57,417 nt of DNA from Acidobacteriota bacterium (GCA_003223315.1 QHYR01000035.1:1-57417); one strand, 5' to 3'. Numbered from the stretch's first letter, positions 17,906 to 26,495 are shown. Notes: generated by a model from the letters alone, not told the origin. Made by a program: numbers and translations.

Positions 17906-18424
17906 ATGAGACCCAGACTGACGATTCTGCTCGTGCTAGTGACACTGATGTCCAGGACAGCGGCGGCCCAGGCGCGGCAGGCAACTTTCCCACCCGGCTC
18001 CCCGGAGAAGAACACGGAAGTGAAACCGAACGCCACAATTCGCCGTATTAACCCGCTGACGCTCAGCAAACCGAATGGCTACACCCACGTGGTGGTCGCA
18101 ACTAGCGGCCGCACGATCTACATCGCCGGACAGACGGCGGTCGATAGCTACGGGAATGTGGTCGGGCCAGGCGATTTCCGCGCTCAGGCCAAACAAGCCT
18201 TTGAGAACCTAAAGGCTGCACTGGCGGCCGCTGGCATCGGGTTCGACCAGGTGGTCAAACTCAACTACTACGTCCTCGACATGGCGAACGCGCCCGTTTT
18301 GCGGGAAGTACGCAATGGCTATCTGGCGTCCGCGTTTCCTGCGAGCACCTTGGTCGAAGTCAGGAAACTCGCGCGCGATGAGCTCATGCTCGAGATCGAA
18401 GCAATCGCCGTGAGTACAAAATAG
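17906..18424 (+). CDS. Exported RidA-like (YjgF/YER057c/UK114) protein
   Basis: 172 residues. A clear signal peptide (LTILLVLVTLMSRTAAAQA) precedes a Rid domain: SKPNGYTHVVVATSGRTIYIAG, DFRAQAKQAFENLKAALAAAG, VKLNYYVLDM, FPASTLVEVRKLARDELMLEIEAIAV. Canonical RidA is cytosolic and deaminates reactive imines with an Arg in the P-A-R segment; here that segment is PAST, so the catalytic Arg is absent, as in other Rid subgroups of unknown chemistry. The start has GGAGGAG close upstream. The next gene but for a 318-base spacer is a second exported Rid protein. Confidence 0.88.
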   Translation: MRPRLTILLVLVTLMSRTAAAQARQATFPPGSPEKNTEVKPNATIRRINPLTLSKPNGYTHVVVATSGRTIYIAGQTAVDSYGNVVGPGDFRAQAKQAFENLKAALAAAGIGFDQVVKLNYYVLDMANAPVLREVRNGYLASAFPASTLVEVRKLARDELMLEIEAIAVSTK

Positions 18425-18662
18425 AAAAAGACTCTTTAGAGTTAAAGCACGCTGTTCCGCCTCGCCGCCCAGCTTGAGTCGGCACGGCCCTGGGTGACCC
18501 GCCAGCCGAAGGTTTGCTGACTGTATGGATTATCGAATCGGTGTCACGAGTAGCGAAGCAGCGGAGACAGCGAATTGAACGCTCAGAGGCCATCTAGGGG
18601 GGTGTCGGCGGCGAGGCCGGTTCGGAGCCGCCACTGAACCGCGGGCCTAGGGAGGTCTGAGC

Positions 18663-18731
18663 GTGACCCGAGAGGGGAGCGGGAATATGGTTTTGCGCAA
18701 GGATAAAGTTGAAATCGGAAATTCCGGTTAG
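18663..18731 (+). other. Upstream ORF and hairpin before the second RidA-like gene
   Basis: The 318-base gap 18425-18742 holds no full gene. Just before the ATG at 18743 is a 22-codon frame starting at a GTG with GGGAGG seven bases upstream and ending with TAG next to the AGGAGG of the next gene. Its 3' end contains AAATCGGAAATTCCGGTT (18712-18729), which can fold as a 7-pair hairpin with one G-U pair. A near match lies before the OmpA gene (23661-23679). Translation is unproven. Confidence 0.35.
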
Positions 18732-18742
18732 AGGAGGACCAT

Positions 18743-19306
18743 ATGAGTCGAAGAGTATGGACCTACGCGGCCGCTCAAGTGCTTGCATTATTTCTAGCTT
18801 TCATCCTGCTGTCCGCAGTGACCAAGGGCCGGGTGGAGGGTGCGCAAGTGCAGCGTTCCGCACCCCAGTCTTGCCCATCCGGACCTGGCGTGCAACTCGC
18901 TGCAGGAGGCAACAAAACCATCATCATGCCGCCGTCGCTGGGTGACTCCAGCGCGAGCGCCTATTCTCACGGCGTTCGGGTAGGCGACATGCTGTTCCTG
19001 GCTGGTCATACGGGAACCGCTGAAAATGAACCGACCAACTTCGACACTCAGGCCAGGCGGGCGTTCGCCCAGCTCGAGGCAGTGCTGAAAACCGCCGGCG
19101 GATCCCTAAACGACATCGTCACGATGACGGTGTTCATAACCGATGTCCGTCTTGGGCCGGAATTCCTCAAGATTCGAAAGGAAATTCTCGGTCGTGACTT
19201 CCCTGCGAGCGCGCTGATTGGCGTGAGCCGTCTGATGCCGGTCGATGGCCTGTTGGAAATCCAGGCTATTGCTGTTCTACCGTGTCGAGACACGGCCACA
19301 CGCTAA
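18743..19306 (+). CDS. Exported or membrane-anchored RidA-like protein
   Basis: 187 residues. An N-terminal hydrophobic segment (YAAAQVLALFLAFILLSAVT) acts as signal or anchor. The Rid domain follows: AYSHGVRVGDMLFLAGHTG, FDTQARRAFAQLEAVLKTAGGSLNDIVTMTVFITD, FPASALIGVSRLMPVDGLLEIQAIAV. As in its neighbour, the usual catalytic Arg position is occupied otherwise (PASA). GAGGAGG is six bases before the ATG. Two adjacent, divergent exported Rid proteins suggest they could assemble as mixed trimers, since Rid proteins are trimeric; that is inference. Confidence 0.88.
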   Translation: MSRRVWTYAAAQVLALFLAFILLSAVTKGRVEGAQVQRSAPQSCPSGPGVQLAAGGNKTIIMPPSLGDSSASAYSHGVRVGDMLFLAGHTGTAENEPTNFDTQARRAFAQLEAVLKTAGGSLNDIVTMTVFITDVRLGPEFLKIRKEILGRDFPASALIGVSRLMPVDGLLEIQAIAVLPCRDTATR

Positions 19307-19512
19307 AGTAAGCCACGAACAGCACAGAGAACCAATGGATGAAAGTTCCATCCGAGCGCGTGTCGTTACAGCTCGGTGGCTATCCAAGCAACGAGCCGGC
19401 AACCGGAGTCTGTGTCCGAACTTACCCCACTCCAGGAAGGTCACTTCTGTGTTATCGCGAGAAGCAAGCTAAGGTCAGGCGGCGCCCGGCTTCACACTTT
19501 GAAATCGGCGGC

Positions 19513-21408
19513 CTATTGGCTAAAAGGGACGTCCACGGAAAACTGCGTTCGAACCGGCTCTCCTGCCAGGCGCGGCACCGTCGTTTTCCACTTGCGGGCC
19601 GCCTGCATGGCGGACTCGGAAAAGCCATAGGAATCAGGCCTTACGCGCGAGTGCGCCTCGACGATGGCTCCTCGCTGATCCACAGTCACAGAGAGCATGG
19701 CCAACCCGTTGTCCAGGCCCACCTGACGAGCCTGCAAGGGAAACTCCGGCCACGAAAAGTGAACCCACTGGACTTTGGGCGGATCCAGCACGCCGCAAGC
19801 GGCGAAGACGCCGGACCGCACGTCGGTTTTCGAATCAGGCACGCCGACGCCGCATCCGATCGCCGGCCACGGCGTCATCCCGCGCAGCGCGATGGGGATC
19901 GCCGACGAGACGTAGGCCGCCGCATCCTTGGCTCGCGGACCGCTTCCTTGGGCGATCTGCTGAAATTCCAGCCGAACGCGCAATTTCAATCCGGCAGCGT
20001 CTTTCGCCGCAACCGCTTGATGAAAGTGGGACACAGCGGCGTTGAATTGCGCATCGGGCGTTAATTTCTCAACGCTCGCAGGCTGCTCCTCGCTCGCGTT
20101 CACACCCGCCGGAGCGGTCGCGAGTGCGTTGGATACCGGCTCGGCTGCATTGGACGCCGCCGGAAGCGCTGCCTGGGCGTGGAAATGACGCCTGGCGCGA
20201 TTTGCTTCCAGCGCGATGCCGGCCAGCAGCGTCAACCCGATCGCGGCGACGGCGATTCCGCGTTGCCACAGTGGCGCGTTCACCAGCCTGGCTAAGAGAA
20301 GTTCCGCAGGGCCGCGGGATGAGGTCTTCGGCACATCGACCGGCGCCGCGATTGTCGCCGCAATGGGCACGGACGCTGGCGAGATCGCCTTGGGCGCCTC
20401 CGCCACGCCGCTCGACGCCGCGTTTCGAGCAGGCAACTTCCTCAGTGCGATCGTCTGTGCGGCTGGCGCGATTTGGGTTCTCGCGCGGCTTGCATGGCTG
20501 GCCACGGTTTGGAGTGCGTACTCGTGTGCAGCGGTGCCCGCCGCTTCGGCCGGTGGTTGCCCAGGCTTATTCAGGTGGAGTGCAGCCCAGGCGGATTTCA
20601 GTTCGAGAAGCAGCTGCTCCATGCTCTCATAGCGGGCAGCGTCATCCTTGGCCAGAGTTCTCCGTGAAATTACATCCAGTTGGAGTGGACACTCGGGGAG
20701 CAACTGGCGAAGAGGCACCGGGTCATCTTGCAAGATGCTGAGCAGCAGAGCCGCATTATTTTCTCCCTTAAAGGGGCGGCGGTAGGTCAAGAGCTCGTAT
20801 AGAACAACACCAAGCGACCAAATATCGGAACGCGCATCGGCGCGGTTTCCACGGATTTGCTGGGGCGACATGTAGCCTAACGTGCCCATCATGGTCCCGG
20901 TTTGCGTCTTAGGGTTCTCGGCCAGCCGGGCGATGCCGAAGTCCACCACCTTGACCACGCCCTCGACGGTTACGACGATATTCGCCGGCTTGATGTCCCG
21001 ATGAATCACGCCGCGCCGGTGCGCGTATTGCAGAGCGCGGCAGGTTTGCACCAGGTATCCCACTTTTTGCGCCAAGGGAACCGCGGCGCGCCGAGAGATC
21101 AGGGCATCCAGGCTTTCCCCCTCGAGGTACTCCATGGCGATGAAGGGAACTCCGTCTGCCTCGCCCAATTCGTAGATCGTAACGATATTCGGATGCTGGA
21201 AAGCACCCGCCGCTTTGGCTTCGCGGCGAAAGCGCTCCACCAGGCCCGTATCGCCAACCACAGACGCTGTAATCGTTTTGAGCGCGATGAGCCGCCCGAT
21301 CAGTGAGTCTTGCGCTTTGAATACAACACCCATGGCTCCGCGGCCTAACTCGCTCAGGATTTCGTAGCGACCAATCTTTTTCACACCGGCACTCCTGGCA
21401 ACTGCCAC
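19513..21408 (-). CDS. Membrane Ser/Thr protein kinase with extracytoplasmic TonB C-terminal-like domain
   Basis: 631 residues. The Hanks-type kinase domain (residues about 12-275) is complete: GRGAMGVV loop (22-29), Lys44 (ALKTI), HRDIKPAN (136-143), DFGIAR (156-161), and GTLGYMSPQQIRG in the activation region. A Pro/Ala-rich juxtamembrane linker leads to one helix (about 383-401). The outer part has a helical segment (FNAAVSHFHQAVAAKD), a conserved block with paired Cys (PAIGCGVG, AACGVLDPPKVQWVHFSWPEFP) and a C-terminal 60 residues resembling TonB_C (GLAMLSVTVDQRGAIVEAHSRV, SAMQAARKWKTTVPRLAGEPV). The start is GTG 21408. It has a longer paralogue at 44943-47831 with the same order. Known PknB kinases carry PASTA or other sensors here; a TonB-like tail is unusual. 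Confidence 0.88.
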   Translation of the reverse strand: MAVARSAGVKKIGRYEILSELGRGAMGVVFKAQDSLIGRLIALKTITASVVGDTGLVERFRREAKAAGAFQHPNIVTIYELGEADGVPFIAMEYLEGESLDALISRRAAVPLAQKVGYLVQTCRALQYAHRRGVIHRDIKPANIVVTVEGVVKVVDFGIARLAENPKTQTGTMMGTLGYMSPQQIRGNRADARSDIWSLGVVLYELLTYRRPFKGENNAALLLSILQDDPVPLRQLLPECPLQLDVISRRTLAKDDAARYESMEQLLLELKSAWAALHLNKPGQPPAEAAGTAAHEYALQTVASHASRARTQIAPAAQTIALRKLPARNAASSGVAEAPKAISPASVPIAATIAAPVDVPKTSSRGPAELLLARLVNAPLWQRGIAVAAIGLTLLAGIALEANRARRHFHAQAALPAASNAAEPVSNALATAPAGVNASEEQPASVEKLTPDAQFNAAVSHFHQAVAAKDAAGLKLRVRLEFQQIAQGSGPRAKDAAAYVSSAIPIALRGMTPWPAIGCGVGVPDSKTDVRSGVFAACGVLDPPKVQWVHFSWPEFPLQARQVGLDNGLAMLSVTVDQRGAIVEAHSRVRPDSYGFSESAMQAARKWKTTVPRLAGEPVRTQFSVDVPFSQ

Positions 21409-21715
21409 GGCTTGAAAGTATTTTAATCGCTGGCAAAGCGGGTCTTCTCGCGGAAGGACCGGGATGTCGCTGAGGGGTTACCCTACCAGTTCGCGTGCGC
21501 CCCCCGCCGCACAGCGTGCCGGCGTAGAGTTTCAGGCCTTCCCACGCCAGCGCCAAGCCAATCGGGCGGTACTCCTCGAGAGCGCAAGAGAACCTTGCAG
21601 AGCGCCCGATGCTGAGATCGCATATGCAGATGTACCTGCCGATCCTGGCCCGACTCGGCGGGCTGCTAGGGTATACTCACTCGATTCGCCGACGAAGTGA
21701 AGAGGATGGGACGCT
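21409..21715. other. Gene-free stretch between divergent genes, one -10 box
   Basis: 307 bases between the kinase and the binding-protein gene. TATACT (21672-21677) could be the -10 of the binding-protein gene, with no clear -35. A CCCG/CGGG dyad lies just upstream. I see nothing else. Confidence 0.35.
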
Positions 21716-22483
21716 ATGAATAAGCGATGGCACGCGCCGATAAAATTGGTCGTTCTGATCGGGGTGGTTGTGGCCTTGCCGACTGCGTCGCTGGCGCAGG
21801 GTCAGGTTCAGGTTAGGGTCATCATGTCTGGCGGCTTTTCGGCCGCCTTTCGAGAACTCCAGCCGGAGTTCGAGAAAACCACCGGCATCAAGCTCACTGT
21901 CACCCGGGGAGCGTCGCAAGGAGTCGGGCCGGATACCATTGGCGCGCAGTTGCACGTCGGCGTGCCCGAGGACGTGGTGATCATGTCCAGGGAAGGGCTG
22001 GACGAACTGATCGCGGAGGGCTGGATCGTGGCCGGAACGGATGTTGACTTGGGCCAGTCACCCCTGGGCATGAGCGTGCGCGCCGGAGCGCCCAAGCCGG
22101 ATATCAGCACGGTCGAGGCCTTCAAACGGACCATGCTTCGAGCGAAGTCCGTCACTTTTCCAAGCAGCACCACAGGCATTTATTTGGTGACCAAGCTTTT
22201 TCCGCAGCTCGGGATCGCCAAGGAAATGGCAGCGAAGACCACGAGCACCGGCGTGGCTGCCGTCGCCAAAGGAGATGCGGAGATCGCGGTGCAGCCGGTG
22301 AGCGAGCTTCTGCGCGCGCCGGGCGTGGACTTCGTTGGTACGATCCCGGCGGGAATCCAGTACGTCTCGGTGTTCTCGGCCGCGATGGTGAAAGACCCGA
22401 AGCAAGCGAAGGCGTCTAAAGAGGATCCAGAAGAGCGGCATGGAGGTGCTGGCCACACGGGGTGCTGGCCGCACGGGCTCTAG
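21716..22483 (+). CDS. Periplasmic substrate-binding protein (ModA-like) with altered C-terminus
   Basis: 255 residues. A signal peptide (LVVLIGVVVALPTASLAQG) precedes a type-2 periplasmic binding fold like molybdate or sulfate binding proteins: VRVIMSGGFSAAFRELQPEFEKTTGIKLT, VPEDVVIMSREGLDELI, VTFPSSTTGIYLVTKLF, GDAEIAVQPVSELL. The ligand is unknown, and no ABC permease or ATPase is adjacent. The last 25 residues do not fit the family. After KASK the expected helix and tail are missing, and the frame shifted by one base just downstream encodes IQKSGMEVLATRG, the usual family ending. A small deletion with loss of frame is the simplest reading. Confidence 0.85.
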   Translation: MNKRWHAPIKLVVLIGVVVALPTASLAQGQVQVRVIMSGGFSAAFRELQPEFEKTTGIKLTVTRGASQGVGPDTIGAQLHVGVPEDVVIMSREGLDELIAEGWIVAGTDVDLGQSPLGMSVRAGAPKPDISTVEAFKRTMLRAKSVTFPSSTTGIYLVTKLFPQLGIAKEMAAKTTSTGVAAVAKGDAEIAVQPVSELLRAPGVDFVGTIPAGIQYVSVFSAAMVKDPKQAKASKEDPEERHGGAGHTGCWPHGL

Positions 22484-22505
22484 AGGAAACTGAGCCGGCG
22501 AGGCG

Positions 22506-23174
22506 TTAGGCGTCCTTGACGGCGAGGCCGGTGCCATCGCCGATGGGGAGTTCGGTGTAGCGAAAGCCGTTACCTGGATCGCGCAGATAAGCGAGAAAGT
22601 CGGCTTGGGCCTCGCGAAGCGTGCCGGTTCCATCCACGACCACAATCGCGCCTTTTCTCAGGCGCGGAGCGATGAGCCGGAAGACCTCCAGCGAATAAGG
22701 CGGAAATCCATCCATCAAGCACATGTCGATCCCTTCCGGAAGATCCCTTAGTGTCTGCCGGGCGTCGCCTTCTCGAATGCGCACGAAGCGCGCGAGGCCG
22801 GTTTCTTCCAGGTTGCGCTGGGCCTGGGCCATCTTTTCGGCAACGAACTCGGTTCCAATGATTTGTCCTTCTGTGCCGTTGTCTCGGATGGCGGCGGCGA
22901 GATAGATGGTGGACAGGCCGTGAGAGGTTCCAAATTCCACGATGGTTTCCGCGCGGATGGAACGGGCCAGGAGATACAAGAATGCGCCCTGTTCACGGTG
23001 GATGGGGATCATCTTGTCCTTCAGAAAATTCGGTCCCCAATTGCGATTCTTCAGGTCAGGAGGGCGCGCGGCCATCTCCGCTTCCTGCACGTCGGCAACC
23101 GCATGCAAACGGCTTAAGACGGCCTCGATCCTCGAATCGCGGATCGGCGTGGTGAAACCATTCTTTTCGTTCAT
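22506..23174 (-). CDS. O-methyltransferase / class I SAM-dependent methyltransferase
   Basis: 222 residues, cytosolic. The SAM-binding Rossmann motifs are visible: IVEFGTSHGLSTIYLAAAI (motif I, about residues 80-98), IIGTEFVAEKMAQAQRNL (acidic loop), GDARQTLRDLP, DMCLMDGFPPY (metal or substrate side) and LRKGAIVVVDGTGTL. The order resembles catechol-type O-methyltransferase family 3. The acceptor is unknown. It faces the binding-protein gene tail to tail with 22 bases between stops. Confidence 0.88.
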   Translation of the reverse strand: MNEKNGFTTPIRDSRIEAVLSRLHAVADVQEAEMAARPPDLKNRNWGPNFLKDKMIPIHREQGAFLYLLARSIRAETIVEFGTSHGLSTIYLAAAIRDNGTEGQIIGTEFVAEKMAQAQRNLEETGLARFVRIREGDARQTLRDLPEGIDMCLMDGFPPYSLEVFRLIAPRLRKGAIVVVDGTGTLREAQADFLAYLRDPGNGFRYTELPIGDGTGLAVKDA

Positions 23175-23309
23175 CTGTGAGCCCTTACGTCTGTGCGCGG
23201 GACTAGTATGATCTCGGCTGAGCCACTTGTCCTCTCGTTTCCGCTTTATTGAGTGAAGCGGGTGCGCGGCGCAGAGTCGAACGCCGCTCTAGCCGAGAGG
23301 AGAGCGACG

Positions 23310-23489
23310 ATGAGGAAACAAGCTTCGCGACTGAACGGCGGCAAAGAACCGAAGACCACGGAAACCGCGGGCGTGGCCGCGGTGGGTGAGATGTCCGCTA
23401 AAGATCGAGAATTCGAGGCACTTCTGCGGCGTGCGGCCGATTTCCAAAATGCGGATCGTAGCTGCAAGCTGAGGGGAGAGGCAAGTTAG
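23310..23489 (+). CDS. Possible small hypothetical protein
   Basis: 59 residues from ATG 23310 with GAGGAGAG a few bases upstream. It is hydrophilic, Lys/Ala/Glu-rich, with a plausible helix at KDREFEALLRRAADFQNA, and no homologue that I recognise. It lies between the methyltransferase and the OmpA gene. It could be real or chance. Confidence 0.3.
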   Translation: MRKQASRLNGGKEPKTTETAGVAAVGEMSAKDREFEALLRRAADFQNADRSCKLRGEAS

Positions 23490-23641
23490 GTTCTTCCTCA
23501 GCACGCGCCATAACTTTTTTAACGCAGCACACGCAAAACGGGCGTGTGCGGGGAGCCTCATTCCGCGGGGGATGGCCCAAGCAACGCTCGATGCGCATCT
23601 GACGAAAATTAGTTGTGTCGAGGAGAGGCGGGAGGCGTACG

Positions 23642-23695
23642 ATGCGCGAGAGGAAGGTGCAAATCGGAGATTCCGATTTGAAAATTGGAAAATGA
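23642..23695 (+). promoter_or_regulatory. 17-codon upstream ORF overlapping the OmpA-family start, with perfect hairpin
   Basis: An ATG with GGGAGG seven bases upstream opens a frame encoding MRERKVQIGDSDLKIGK whose TGA (23693-23695) overlaps the next gene's ATG (23692-23694) as ATGA. Inside it is the perfect dyad AAATCGGA-GAT-TCCGATTT (23661-23679). The arrangement suggests translational coupling, in which ribosomes finishing the short frame open the hairpin and restart at the OmpA gene. The coding role of the peptide itself is unproven. Confidence 0.45.
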
Positions 23696-24558
23696 GGGAC
23701 TTTTCCAGCGAACCGCCGGACCCGGAGACACAAGCTAGTTCCGCCAAAACTCAGCGGAAGGCGGGGGTCGTTCTCGGAGCGATCGCGTTTGGGCTGGTGC
23801 TCGTTCTCGGTTTTTTGCTTGCGAGATCGATCGGGCGGTTGAACCGGCAGATGGTGCAACTGAGTCAGCAGACGGAGGGGCTCAACCGCCGCGTCGAAGG
23901 CGCAGAGCAGCAAGCACAGTCTTTCGCTCAGCAGGCTTCGCAAGCCGTGGCCAGCGCCCAAGCGGCCGCGCAGCAGCGCGATGAAGCGAAGCAGTCGGAG
24001 GCAAATTCGGCGGCACAGGCACAATCGGCCCTGCAGGCGGCGGCTGCCGCGCAACTGCAGGCCAATCAAGCCGAGCAGAAAGCCGAAGAATATCGCAAGC
24101 AGCGCGAAGAGGAGCTTCAGACGCTACAACAGGTCCTCGGGCAAATTGCCGAAACGCACCGCACGGCACTTGGACTGGTGATGACGCTGGGCGAGAAGGC
24201 GATCCGGTTCGAATTCGATAAGTCGGACATTGAGCCTCAATACCGCGACATCTTGAACCGCATCGCGGGCGTGCTCATGACGCTCAAGGGATATTCCATT
24301 TACGTTTACGGGTATACCGATGACATCGGCACACAGGAATATAATCTGAAACTCTCCGGCCGACGCGCCCAAGCCGTGCGCGATTCTCTGGTCCAGGCGG
24401 GGATCAATCCGAGGCTTATCACTACGCAGGGATTTGGCAAATCCGACCCGCGCGTTAAGGGCGACAGCCCGCAAGCGCGTGCCGCCAATCGCCGAGTGGA
24501 GATCGGCATTGTCGATTCGACTCTGCTCTTCAGCAGCCAGCCCCTTCCCCCAAAGTAG
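23692..24558 (+). CDS. OmpA-family peptidoglycan-binding envelope protein with coiled coil
   Basis: 288 residues from ATG 23692. The in-frame start at 23572 would add 40 residues of non-conserved sequence, and the ATGA overlap with the upstream ORF also favours 23692. After a short cytoplasmic tail, one helix (AGVVLGAIAFGLVLVLGFLLA, about residues 21-41) anchors it in the inner membrane. An Ala/Gln-rich coiled coil follows (about 45-150). The C-terminal OmpA domain shows IRFEFDKSDIEPQYRDIL, YGYTDDIGTQEYNLKLSGRRAQAV and GFGKSDPRV, with the peptidoglycan-contacting Asp/Arg positions (TDD; NRRVEI). This resembles MotB-like tethers without a stator channel. Confidence 0.9.
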   Translation: MRDFSSEPPDPETQASSAKTQRKAGVVLGAIAFGLVLVLGFLLARSIGRLNRQMVQLSQQTEGLNRRVEGAEQQAQSFAQQASQAVASAQAAAQQRDEAKQSEANSAAQAQSALQAAAAAQLQANQAEQKAEEYRKQREEELQTLQQVLGQIAETHRTALGLVMTLGEKAIRFEFDKSDIEPQYRDILNRIAGVLMTLKGYSIYVYGYTDDIGTQEYNLKLSGRRAQAVRDSLVQAGINPRLITTQGFGKSDPRVKGDSPQARAANRRVEIGIVDSTLLFSSQPLPPK

Positions 24559-24648
24559 GCTTTACAGGCATTTATTGCAGCGATACTCTTGCCTCATGCT
24601 GGGCTCAGGCGCAAACCGCCGAGTAATCGACAACTCGAGGAGGTTCAC

Positions 24649-24747
24649 ATGACAGCTCGTGCTTGGATCTCGTCGGGTGTTCTGACGGTGGCGATGGCGA
24701 GCATGGAAAAGGCAAGCGCGAAAGGCCCGGAGAAAGATCCAAATTGA
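24649..24747 (+). CDS. Possible 32-residue peptide or truncated gene start
   Basis: ATG 24649 has a perfect GAGGAGG six bases upstream and opens a 32-codon frame (MTARAWISSGVLTVAMASME, then a Lys-rich end) that stops at 24745-24747. The start looks like a weak signal sequence, so it may be the relic of an exported protein cut short. It precedes the cupin gene by 42 bases. Confidence 0.35.
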   Translation: MTARAWISSGVLTVAMASMEKASAKGPEKDPN

Positions 24748-24789
24748 ATCACTGTGTTATGGCCCTGCCGCAGCCCTAGGAGGCGAACC

Positions 24790-25215
24790 ATGCGAAGCCC
24801 GGCCCCTCTCGCTACCCTGCTTTTCGCTTTGATTTGCGCATTGCCCGCCGGCGCGCAGACGGCTGGTCCCAATCCAGGCGTCACGCCGGTAAGGCAGATC
24901 GACCGGGCGGAAGTTCGCGTCACACGCGTTGAACTCCAGCCGGGCGCGGTCCGCAGCGTGCATCAGCACGACGATGTCCGGTTTCATCTGTTTATTCCCA
25001 TCAGCGGCAAAATCGAATTGACCATTGGTTCCGCAAAGCCCGTGGAGGCGACGCCGGGGCAGGCGTATTTCATGCAAAGAGGCACGCCGCACGGGTTCAG
25101 GAACATGGGATCTTCGCCGGCCGCAGTGATGGAGGTTTTCGTGAAAGGCGATGTGACGACTGCCCAAGCCGGTGCTAACATCGCCCTGCACCCCTTGCAG
25201 GAGGGTCTCAGATGA
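24790..25215 (+). CDS. Secreted cupin-domain protein
   Basis: 141 residues from ATG 24790, supported by TAGGAGG nine bases upstream. A signal peptide (LATLLFALICALPAGAQT) precedes a single cupin barrel: LQPGAVRSVHQHDDVRFHLFIPISGKIEL (motif 1 with HQH) and TPGQAYFMQRGTPHGFRNMG (motif 2 with His). Three His ligands suggest a bound metal. Its function is unknown and exported cupins are less usual. Its TGA overlaps the next gene's ATG (ATGA, 25212-25215), so the two are translationally coupled. Confidence 0.85.
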   Translation: MRSPAPLATLLFALICALPAGAQTAGPNPGVTPVRQIDRAEVRVTRVELQPGAVRSVHQHDDVRFHLFIPISGKIELTIGSAKPVEATPGQAYFMQRGTPHGFRNMGSSPAAVMEVFVKGDVTTAQAGANIALHPLQEGLR

Positions 25216-26426
25216 GAATCAGACCTCGTTCCTATGTATTTCTGGTGGCAGTGACGGCCGCGGCACTCCTTGCCGCCGGCTTGGCCGGCTCAAGGCTTAT
25301 CGGCCAGACCGCTTCGAGTGGTTCGACGGCGGCACCCACGCTTAAGACTCCGTGGGGTGCTCCGGACCTTCAAGGTACATGGAGCAATACAACCGTCGTG
25401 CCCTTCGAGCGCCCCAAGGGATTCGGTGAACGGGAATTCCTGACCGACGCTGAGCACGAGAAAGCTGTCCAAGAGCTGCTCAAGCGCGATGCACTTCCCG
25501 GGCGCGACAGTCGCGAGAGTAACGGGAAGGACATTCGCGGCACGGAAAAGGACGTCGCCCGCGCGTATAACGAGCACTGGTTCGGCGATAAGCCGACCGA
25601 AGTGGGACGCCGCACGTCCATGATCATCGACCCGCCCGACGGCAGGATGCCGGCCCTGACACCGGAGGCGCGAGAGAGAATCAACAAGAAACGGGAGTAC
25701 CTGCAGGCGCTCCTGCAGGGCACTTCCGGCGGCAAGCCCGGACCCATCTCGCCGCGCCGAAACGAGCCCTCGACCGACTACAACCTCGATCGCATAAATC
25801 GCGCCGACGGTCCCGAGGACCGCGGCGGTCCCGAGCGTTGCCTATTGAATAACCTTCCGGTGATTCTTCAGGCAGGACCTTTGACGCCGGACGGAAGACC
25901 CTTCGGCAATTTCGGAGGCGTGATGCGGATCGTCGAGAGCCCTGATTCGGTGGACCTCTACTACGACGTCGGCCAGGGCTCCGGGTTCAATCGCGCGATC
26001 CCCATCACCAACCGGCTTCATCTACCAAAAGAGATTCACCAATACTGGGGCGATTCCATCGCCCGGTGGGAGGGCGATACGTTGGTGGTGGACGTCACGA
26101 ATTTCAGCCAGGAGACCGAGTTCCGCGGCTCGCGAGAGAACCTGCATTTGATCGAGCGCTACAAACGCATTGATCCGAGAACACTGCAGATCACGATCAC
26201 AGCCGAGGACCCGACAACTTGGGTGAAACCGTTTACGTTCGTGCAGGAACTGCGCAAGAACGCCGATAAACCGAACATGGTCTACGAAGGCGGGTGCCAC
26301 GAAGGCAACTACGGGCTGCTCGGCATGCTGGCGAACACGCGCGCTGCGGAGAAGGCGTTTGCCGAGGGAAAGGGTCCCGATCCGGCGCTGGAGGACAACG
26401 CGACCGGTGGTGGTGGCGACCAATAG
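25212..26426 (+). CDS. Secreted acidobacterial paralogue family, long type (copy 1)
   Basis: 404 residues. An N-terminal export signal (FLVAVTAAALLAAGLAGSRLIG) precedes a domain I know only as a widespread uncharacterised secreted family of Acidobacteriota. Family blocks are LKTPWGAPDLQGTWSN at the mature start, SMIIDPPDGRMPALTPEA, ERCLLNNLP, YYDVGQGSGFNRAIPI, ARWEGDTLVVDVTNFS, LHLIERYKRIDP and GGCHEGNYGLLG. The two conserved Cys (ERC and GCHEGN) probably form a disulfide. The pattern is beta-rich. It is coupled to the cupin by the ATGA overlap. Long-type relatives are at 27650 and 28904; the short type is at 26496, 30146 and 43237. Confidence 0.8.
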   Translation: MRIRPRSYVFLVAVTAAALLAAGLAGSRLIGQTASSGSTAAPTLKTPWGAPDLQGTWSNTTVVPFERPKGFGEREFLTDAEHEKAVQELLKRDALPGRDSRESNGKDIRGTEKDVARAYNEHWFGDKPTEVGRRTSMIIDPPDGRMPALTPEARERINKKREYLQALLQGTSGGKPGPISPRRNEPSTDYNLDRINRADGPEDRGGPERCLLNNLPVILQAGPLTPDGRPFGNFGGVMRIVESPDSVDLYYDVGQGSGFNRAIPITNRLHLPKEIHQYWGDSIARWEGDTLVVDVTNFSQETEFRGSRENLHLIERYKRIDPRTLQITITAEDPTTWVKPFTFVQELRKNADKPNMVYEGGCHEGNYGLLGMLANTRAAEKAFAEGKGPDPALEDNATGGGGDQ

Positions 26427-26495
26427 TTTTCGTTACGTATAAACCTACACAGAAATCACTGGGGCGCTGAGGTAGACAGACATGCTACGGGCTGA

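Noticed and set aside
23572-23691. 40-residue N-terminal extension of the OmpA-family protein
   Set aside because: No homology or good ribosome site, and the ATGA coupling favours 23692.
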